From Brasilonema sennae CENA114 (GTDB taxonomy: Bacteria; Cyanobacteriota; Cyanobacteriia; Cyanobacteriales; Nostocaceae): a stretch of 64,000 bases of DNA. The stretch lies in NCBI RefSeq assembly GCF_006968745.1, contig NZ_CP030118.1, positions 2,554,654-2,618,653 on the forward strand, read 5' to 3'. The translations under genes were made by a program, and so were the position numbers. This document shows positions 58,568 through 64,000 of the stretch, one piece after another; position 1 is the stretch's first letter, and each line of letters opens with the position of its first letter. The notes beneath the pieces are model-generated. The model was not told the origin of the DNA, did not search any database, and saw nothing but the letters and a program-made list of their open reading frames with translations.

Positions 58568-58840
58568 CTTAAACCTCACCCTAGCTTGAATCGGCGCTAA
58601 AATCTTTCCCTCTCCTTTATAAGGAGAGGGATGCCCGACAGGGCAGGGTGAGGTAGAAATCATGAATGCAACGCGCATATCCGTTTGGCTAACTTTTTCC
58701 GTAACCTCACCCTCGCTTGAATCGGCGCTAAAATCTTTCCCTCTCCTTAAGGAGAGGGATGCCCGACAGGGCAGGGTGAGGTATAAATCACGAATGCAAC
58801 GCGCATATCCGTTTAGCTAACTTTTTCCGTAATCTCAACC
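58568..58840. repeat. Tandem pair of a ~132-bp interspersed repeat
   Basis: Two copies begin at about 58571 and 58704 with CCTCACCCT and both continue to GCGCATATCCGTTT and CTAACTTTTTCCGTAA. Each has inverted ends (CCTCACCCT and AGGGTGAGG) around a CCCTCTCCTT...AAGGAGAGGG stem and a GCCCGACAGGGC palindrome. This is a MITE-like repeat. Confidence 0.75.
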
Positions 58841-58898
58841 TCCGCCAATGTAATCTATATTTGTTTGTCCCTACTATCTTCAACAACCAAGGTTCAGC

Positions 58899-59342
58899 AT
58901 GACTCAACTCTCTACCGCTGAAATCGAGCAATATCGCGAAGTTTTGCCAAACGATGCATCTTTCCAGTCAGCACTGACTCAGATCGAACAACACAACGGC
59001 GACATTGACTCTTGTTTAGATGAGATTTTGTTAGATAAATTCGGTGCGACGAGAGACTATCAAAAATCTCTGCGGGAAGTGACACTGAAGCGGTTGCGCA
59101 AAGAACTCTGCGGCGCTGATGATAGTTTCCGTACCAAAGTGCAGGAATACAAAAAAAATCCAGCGAGTGCGCCGTTACTCACAGCGTTGATTGTCTCATT
59201 GCTAGCTATGACTGGAGTACCACTCGACCCTAATATTGCTACTGTTATTGTGTTGTACATTGTCCATGTCGGCATCGATATTTTTTGTGAGTATACCGAA
59301 CCAGATGCTGATGCTTCGGGAAACCAACCACCAAAAAACTAA
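58899..59342 (+). CDS. Unrecognised 147-residue protein with a hydrophobic hairpin
   Basis: The N-terminal 75 residues are a predicted helical domain (STAEIEQYREVLPNDASFQSALTQIEQHNGDIDSCLDEIL). Residues about 88-132 include two hydrophobic stretches (LLTALIVSLLAMTGV and IATVIVLYIVHVGIDIFC), compatible with a membrane hairpin. A polar tail follows. It converges with the CHAT-STAND-TPR gene and could be an effector-type partner, but adjacency is the only basis. Confidence 0.55.
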   Translation: MTQLSTAEIEQYREVLPNDASFQSALTQIEQHNGDIDSCLDEILLDKFGATRDYQKSLREVTLKRLRKELCGADDSFRTKVQEYKKNPASAPLLTALIVSLLAMTGVPLDPNIATVIVLYIVHVGIDIFCEYTEPDADASGNQPPKN

Positions 59343-59394
59343 TCCTGAACCACCTTATAGCTTTTCGCTCTGCAAAGCACAAAGCATAGCGTTT

Positions 59395-59545
59395 CTCGTT
59401 TTCTCGTTCCCTGGTTCAACCAGGGAATGCCTAGGATGAGGCTCTGCCTCATTAAACATCAGTACAATTATTGAATTTTGACTAGTGTGAGTGGAGGCAG
59501 AGCCTCTCTAATTACATTCCCACGCCGAGCATGGGAACGAGAAAG
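59395..59545. repeat. Interspersed repeat between convergent genes
   Basis: TTCCCTGGTTCAACCAGGGAA (59408-59428) is a perfect palindrome apart from its centre. GAGGCAGAGCCTC (59493-59505) is another. GGAATGCCTAGG also occurs near 35865. They lie between the two gene ends and could act as a bidirectional terminator. Confidence 0.6.
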
Positions 59546-59582
59546 TCATTAATCTAATCGCATCATCAAGCCTGATTTCTAA

Positions 59583-62500
59583 CTACTCTGGTAATCTCTC
59601 TAAATCCCGCCGTCCTACCTCTGCCATATATTCATCCTTATACTCAACATATATCTCCAAAGCTTTCTGCAAATTAGCCCTCGCCTCCACGTAGTTTTCC
59701 TCTGCTTTTGCAAGCAATCCTAATTGCGCGTAGGTGTAAGCACTTAAATAGCGATCGCCATATTCGATATAAATTTGCAAAGCTTGTTGGTAATTGCGCC
59801 TTGCCTCCTCAAATTCTCGCAAATCTTGGGCTACCATTCCCAACTGGTGGTAGGTGCCTGCACAAGAGTAGCGATCGCCATATTCGATTTTGATTTGCAA
59901 AGCTTGTTGGTAATTACGCCTTGCTTCTTCAAATTCTCGCAATTGTTGGGCTACCCTTCCCAACTGGTGGTAGGTGTTTGCACACTCGTAACGATCGCCA
60001 TATTCGATTTTGATTTGCAAAGCTTGTTGGTAATTGCGCCTTGCCTCATCAAATTCTCGCAAATCTTGGGCTACCCTTCCCAACTGGTGGTAGATGCGAG
60101 CACAAGAGTAGCGATCACCAAAATCGATAGTGATTTGCAAAGCTTGTTGGTAATTGCGCCTTGCCTCCTCAAATTCTCGCAATTCTTGAGCGACTATTCC
60201 CAACTGGTGGTAGGTGCGAGCACAAGAGTAGCGATCGCCAAAATCGATAGTGATTTGCAAAGCTTGTTGATAATTGCGCCTTGCCTCATCAAATTCTCGC
60301 AATTCTTTGGCTAGGATTCCCAACTGGTGGTAGGTGCTTGCACACTCGTAGCGATCGCCAAAATCGATTTTGATTTGCAAAGCTTGTTGGTAATTGCGTC
60401 TTGCCTCTTCAAATTCTCGCAATTCTTGGGCAACTATTCCCAAGTTGTGGTACGTGACAGCTTTCCAAAGTTGTTTTTGTCTTTCTTCTTCACTGCCAAG
60501 TGCATCATTAATTTCCAAAGTCTTTTCGTAGGACTTTCTTGCTTGCTGGTACTGGTTTGTTTTCAGTTGACATGCGCCCAGTCTCTCAATTGCAAATGGT
60601 ATCTGATAACCTAATTCCCCCTTGATGAATGCAGGTGGATACTTGTCCAAACGTTGACAAACCATTTCTGCTAACTTTAGCTTACTTTGGTTATCGTTAA
60701 TCAACTCAAAGTATTTGTATAAACAAAAATATATGTTGATACTTTCTTGGTTATCTAAACATATTTGTAGCATATTGTAGAGATTTTCATACTCTAATTG
60801 ACAGAAGAATATACCCAATGGCCGCTCTTGCACTTCCTTGGATTCCATCAACTCATTGTAAGAATCTGCCAAATCTTGATAGTGGTTTTTAAATCCCGAT
60901 TGCAAAGCTTCACGGCTTTCTTCATCAAGAGTCTCTAACTTAGTTTTCAAAAAGTAGGGGAATACAGGTTGAATTGTCAGCAAGTCAGGTAAATTTGAAT
61001 CTGAGGAAAGCAAACCCCAGTTAATTGCTTCTTGAATCGCCTCATCAAATTTCTCAAAATGATAATCTTTGAATGGTTCCAGTGCTTGTAATTTGTTGAT
61101 ATAGTTTGGAATAGTGCGGCGGAAAATAAACCCACTAAAAGGAGCCAAACACAACAGCAACTTTTGCGCATCTGGTGAAAGATTACTGTGGGAATATTCT
61201 ACACATTTGAGAATACTTTTCGTCTTTTCGTCACTTCCCGTATCCAACTTCACATCAGCAAACTGCAACGCCAAAAGAATCTCCTTGGGCGATTGATTTT
61301 TCAAATTCGCCAGCACAACTTCCATCGCCAATGGATACCCCGCCAACAGTTGCATCAACTTCTGAAAATCTTCGTCTTGACGAATAGTGGGAATACGTTT
61401 TTCAGTAACATGGCGTTGGAGAATTGCCTGTGCCAAGTCAGAACGTGCTTCTTTGTCTAGCCCTTGCAATTCATAAATATTGTTTTTAAAAGTCGTTGCT
61501 TGCAACCAATCTTCACGACTGCGAGAACCCAGAATCACCCGCGTTCTTCCGCCTACCAAGCGCGTCAAAAAATCTTTGATTTGGTTGCGTTCTGTTTCTG
61601 GGAGAGTATTTTGAATCGCCAGGGGTTGCCCTGTCACCGATTCCAAATTATCCAGAATCAAAATATAAGATTCAGCGCGGAGTGTTTTCAGTAACTTTTG
61701 CTTTTTAGCTTCTGGCACCATCCGATGAAAGTTGTCATACCTATCATAAATCTTGTTGCCAATCTCCAAGATGATTTGCTCTAAATTCCACGCCTTCTCG
61801 TCATACCCAAAATAAAAGATATCTTTTGCAAAACCCGTCCTCTGCCACCATTGGCGCAAATATCTTAGCAGAGTGCTTTTACCTGTTCCGCCCATTCCCT
61901 GCAACAGCAAGATATTGTGTCGCAGCAATGACTTTTCTATTTTGAGAATTTCCAAATCTCGCCCGAAAAATCCATATTCTGGCGACGTGAAGCGATATCT
62001 TTCACCTTCAGTTTGCCAAAATTGCTCTTCTTCTTGTGGCGTGAATTCTCGCAGGTTGAATTTGACAGCTTGATTGCTGTAAACCACAGGTAGCAACCAA
62101 TCTTCCAAATCAATGTGCTTGTTGAAATAAGCTTTGCGCTTCTTGTCATGGAAAAGTTCCAGCCTGCCCAGCCGTATCGCTTCGCTGATATCCTTATTAT
62201 CAAATAGATGAGCATAAACTTGCTGCATCATCAGCTTGGCAGCATCCACCATGACGGTATACCCCATCGCCACTACCATCTGCATCCCTGCAGCCATCAA
62301 CTGACTTCCGAGACTGGTTTCTCTGTAATCTTCTGTTCCTGTTCCCCCGTTTTGAAGGGGGGATCTTGATTGTTCATTGTCGAGATCCCCCCCTTCCCCC
62401 CTTGCAAAGGTGGGTTTAATTTGTTTCCCCGACTGACAAGCATTGAGAAGACATACAGGAATTTCCTTACCCGTCAGCAGATTCGCCAATTCCGTCGCCT

Positions 62501-63317
62501 CCACCGGATCTGCATCGCCTTTGGTTTCTCCTTCCAAAAACACAAACGCCTTCACTCCGTCGTAGTGTTGCAAATCATAGCGCCCCCATCTCAACTGATA
62601 AGCATAAGGATTTGCGGTTTCCTTTTGGATATCCTTATATCTCATCAGCGCACCGTGGGTGTCAAAGTGGATGATGTGATAAAACCCCGCGCCTTTTTCT
62701 TCCAGATGTCTTGCTAGTGCTTCATAAGTACCTGGGCGCAGTAACTCCACATTCACCGCCAACTGGCTATTTTCAATTGCGTCAATCAGCGATCGCGAAA
62801 TGGTACGATAACCAACATCTTGTTCTTCATTTGGTCGTGCTGTCACCACCAGCAAATTAATCACGGGTGACTGTGGAATGTTCGCTTGCCTTGCCCCACG
62901 TTTAACACTCTTACGCACCATCACACAGTCTACCGCCAACGGTCGCGGATAGCCAGGTTCCCACAAAGCTTCCCAGTGCAGTGCTTGAAAGTCCGGAGTT
63001 TTCCCGACAATTTCTATCTGTAGGGGATTTTGCCCTTTGCGTAGCCGCTGATATTGACTATAAGCATCTCTATCTCTAAAAACTTGGTTAAAGAAATTTT
63101 CCCCATACTTTTTAATACTGGCGGCTGCCCTCTCGGCTATGATCGTGTCGCTAAAGGGAAACTCCAACCACTCTTCAAAATACCACTCCAGTTCTTGTTC
63201 CTCTTTAGAAGTGAATGGGTTAGTGATTGTAAGTGAATATTCTTCACCTTCAAATCTCAGAGTTACCTCAAAGCCGGTGTCGGTTTTCTCTTCTTCCCGA
63301 ATCGTGATGACTGGCAT
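59583..63317 (-). CDS. CHAT protease - STAND ATPase - TPR protein
   Basis: The 1244-residue protein begins with a CHAT (caspase-like) peptidase: His221 in HIIHFDTHG and Cys294 in LLNACQSGK form the catalytic dyad. Residues about 440-760 are a STAND/NB-ARC ATPase with Walker A GMGGTGKSTLL (474-484) and Walker B YILILDN (551-557). Residues about 915-1240 hold about eight TPR units of 40 residues (EARRNYQQALQI). Such proteins are thought to sense a ligand through the TPRs and switch on protease activity, in cell death or defence. A repeat-derived insert lies just after Cys294. The gene stands before a divergently encoded protein kinase. Confidence 0.88.
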   Translation of the reverse strand: MPVITIREEEKTDTGFEVTLRFEGEEYSLTITNPFTSKEEQELEWYFEEWLEFPFSDTIIAERAAASIKKYGENFFNQVFRDRDAYSQYQRLRKGQNPLQIEIVGKTPDFQALHWEALWEPGYPRPLAVDCVMVRKSVKRGARQANIPQSPVINLLVVTARPNEEQDVGYRTISRSLIDAIENSQLAVNVELLRPGTYEALARHLEEKGAGFYHIIHFDTHGALMRYKDIQKETANPYAYQLRWGRYDLQHYDGVKAFVFLEGETKGDADPVEATELANLLTGKEIPVCLLNACQSGKQIKPTFARGEGGDLDNEQSRSPLQNGGTGTEDYRETSLGSQLMAAGMQMVVAMGYTVMVDAAKLMMQQVYAHLFDNKDISEAIRLGRLELFHDKKRKAYFNKHIDLEDWLLPVVYSNQAVKFNLREFTPQEEEQFWQTEGERYRFTSPEYGFFGRDLEILKIEKSLLRHNILLLQGMGGTGKSTLLRYLRQWWQRTGFAKDIFYFGYDEKAWNLEQIILEIGNKIYDRYDNFHRMVPEAKKQKLLKTLRAESYILILDNLESVTGQPLAIQNTLPETERNQIKDFLTRLVGGRTRVILGSRSREDWLQATTFKNNIYELQGLDKEARSDLAQAILQRHVTEKRIPTIRQDEDFQKLMQLLAGYPLAMEVVLANLKNQSPKEILLALQFADVKLDTGSDEKTKSILKCVEYSHSNLSPDAQKLLLCLAPFSGFIFRRTIPNYINKLQALEPFKDYHFEKFDEAIQEAINWGLLSSDSNLPDLLTIQPVFPYFLKTKLETLDEESREALQSGFKNHYQDLADSYNELMESKEVQERPLGIFFCQLEYENLYNMLQICLDNQESINIYFCLYKYFELINDNQSKLKLAEMVCQRLDKYPPAFIKGELGYQIPFAIERLGACQLKTNQYQQARKSYEKTLEINDALGSEEERQKQLWKAVTYHNLGIVAQELREFEEARRNYQQALQIKIDFGDRYECASTYHQLGILAKELREFDEARRNYQQALQITIDFGDRYSCARTYHQLGIVAQELREFEEARRNYQQALQITIDFGDRYSCARIYHQLGRVAQDLREFDEARRNYQQALQIKIEYGDRYECANTYHQLGRVAQQLREFEEARRNYQQALQIKIEYGDRYSCAGTYHQLGMVAQDLREFEEARRNYQQALQIYIEYGDRYLSAYTYAQLGLLAKAEENYVEARANLQKALEIYVEYKDEYMAEVGRRDLERLPE
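59740..60470. repeat. Near-identical 120-bp tandem array inside the CHAT-STAND-TPR gene
   Basis: About six copies of a 120-bp unit, each with TTTGCAAAGCTTGTTGGTAA and CCCAACTGGTGGTA, encode successive 40-residue TPRs. The copies agree at most positions, including silent ones, which implies recent duplication or gene conversion. The first and last repeats are more diverged. Confidence 0.9.
62336..62425. repeat. Repeat-derived in-frame insert next to the CHAT catalytic Cys
   Basis: GGGGGGATCT near 62357 and AGATCCCCCC near 62383 form an inverted pair with T/C-rich flanks, a common cyanobacterial interspersed repeat. It encodes residues about 302-330, eight residues after Cys294, without shifting the frame. 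Confidence 0.7.
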
Positions 63318-63626
63318 GGTGTGACACTTTTAACACAAAAAAGAATATTTAGTTATAGACTACACATTCGCTGTTTGCGTTTCCGTATAGCTGTATCATC
63401 TCCAGGGCAAGGCGGTTGGAAATTCTCTCTACTTAAGCTCACTCCTGGTTCGCACTATTTATTACACGTATAACGTAGATTTTTTGGTGTTTTTTGAGTA
63501 TAATTTAATATAGATTAACTTTTTTATACTTTATTTGTTTGTGAAAACACTAGTAAATTTGTCTTTATTAACTTACAAGTTGTCAGCAAAGCTGGGTTCT
63601 CTACTATTAAACTTTGGAATCGATTT
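63318..63626. promoter_or_regulatory. Divergent spacer between the CHAT-STAND-TPR and kinase genes
   Basis: These 309 AT-rich bp contain no gene and must hold the promoters of both genes. No specific motif is assigned. Confidence 0.4.
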
Positions 63627-64000
63627 ATGTCAGATCCCAACATTGGTCGTTTACTCGGCAAACGCTACGAACTCCAGGAGATAATTGGTACTGGAGCAAT
63701 GGGTAGAGTCTATCGTGCTAAGGACATTTTGTTGGGTGGCGTACCTGTTGCTGTGAAGTTTCTAGCTCTATCGACCCAAAATCAAAATCTGCGAGTGCAA
63801 GAACGCTTTGAGCAAGAGGCAAAAACCTGTGCCATTCTTGGACAAAAAAGCATCCACATTGTCCGAGTCATGGACTATGGCGTAGACGAGAATAATACTC
63901 CGTTCTATGTTATGGAATACCTCCAAGGAAGCAGCCTGAGCAATATCATTCGCCACCAACCACCCTGTTTACCAAGATTTTTGAATTTGGTGCGTCAAAT
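63627..64000 (+). CDS. Serine/threonine protein kinase, N-terminal part (runs off the window)
   Basis: The frame from ATG 63627 has 124 residues before the window edge. It has the kinase glycine loop IIGTGAMGRVYRAKD, the ATP-binding Lys in VAVKFLAL, the helix-C Glu in RFEQEAKTC, and the hinge YVMEYLQGSSL. It is a Hanks-type (PknB-like) kinase. The catalytic loop is outside the window. Being divergent from the CHAT gene, it may or may not be functionally linked. Confidence 0.9.
   Translation, partial: MSDPNIGRLLGKRYELQEIIGTGAMGRVYRAKDILLGGVPVAVKFLALSTQNQNLRVQERFEQEAKTCAILGQKSIHIVRVMDYGVDENNTPFYVMEYLQGSSLSNIIRHQPPCLPRFLNLVRQ

Noticed and set aside
58571..58840. tRNA-like or structured RNA gene
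   Set aside because: The two strong stems belong to a duplicated MITE-like repeat. No tRNA cloverleaf or anticodon pattern is present.
59708..60614. Plus-strand frames of 179 and 95 residues with internal repeats across the TPR array
   Set aside because: They mirror the 120-bp TPR repeats on the opposite strand. The array periodicity (a multiple of three) keeps the antisense frame open.

Overview
This window comes from a filamentous, heterocyst-forming cyanobacterium of the Nostocales. It holds a complete Mo-nitrogenase cluster with the heterocyst genes fdxH, hesAB and glbN. It also holds uptake hydrogenase hupSL, a psaK gene, many GCGATCGC (HIP1) octamers and many short tandem repeats. Most telling is a nifD gene split by a site-specific excision element that carries its own XisA-type recombinase, a configuration known from heterocystous species. 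Genus cannot be fixed from sequence alone. The GC-rich interspersed repeats (12.1-12.5 kb) recall Scytonema/Brasilonema-type genomes, but that is an impression.

Layout. (1) 0-0.3 kb: edge of a flavoprotein monooxygenase. (2) 0.75-8.5 kb, minus strand: an extended hyp operon (TPR protein, two small membrane proteins, NHL protein, hypF, hypC, hypD, small tautomerase-like protein), divergent from hupS-hupL (9.2-12.0 kb). (3) 12.5-15.1 kb: a 194-bp MITE-like inverted-repeat element and katG. (4) 15.4-20.6 kb: a zinc-responsive block (metal-binding lipoprotein, SCO5389-like protein, WD40 protein, COG0523 GTPase, PEP-CTERM protein) with three Zur-type palindromes. (5) 20.7-27.2 kb: housekeeping genes (alpha/beta hydrolase, sufE, psaK, methyltransferase, ctaB) and a decayed feoA. 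(6) 27.4-36.1 kb, minus strand: fdxH, hesB, hesA, nifW, a CCE_0567-type gene, a DUF269 gene, nifX, nifN, nifE, a Mo-nitrogenase C-terminal-family gene, nifK and the 3' end of nifD. (7) 36.1-42.9 kb: a 6.8-kb nifD element. (8) 42.9-50.9 kb, minus strand: 5' part of nifD, nifH, glbN, nifU, nifS, fdxN, nifB. (9) 52.0-58.5 kb, plus strand: oxidoreductase, nifP/cysE, two small conserved genes, a 39-aa microprotein, nifV, nifZ, nifT, a 2Fe-2S protein. (10) 58.9-64 kb: a small membrane protein, a 1244-aa CHAT protease/STAND ATPase/TPR protein, and the start of a Ser/Thr protein kinase.

How it works together. In vegetative cells nifD is broken. XisA recombination between two 12-bp direct repeats would join residue 462 to the C-terminal segment, giving a 510-aa NifD and a contiguous nifHDK operon. 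The element carries cargo not needed for nitrogen fixation: a REP-associated transposase with three REP hairpins, a PIN-domain protein, a HigB-like toxin with a short partner, and a TIR-domain protein. The upstream regions of the PIN and TIR genes share a family of GACGGAAA-containing repeats that may be a common regulatory switch. This is the most likely under-described system in the window. HupSL recycles nitrogenase H2, and HypF/C/D supply its metal-centre maturation. The fdxN and hupL genes, interrupted in some relatives, are intact here.

A second theme is repeat invasion of coding sequence: hypF and the CHAT protein each carry an in-frame insert derived from interspersed repeats.
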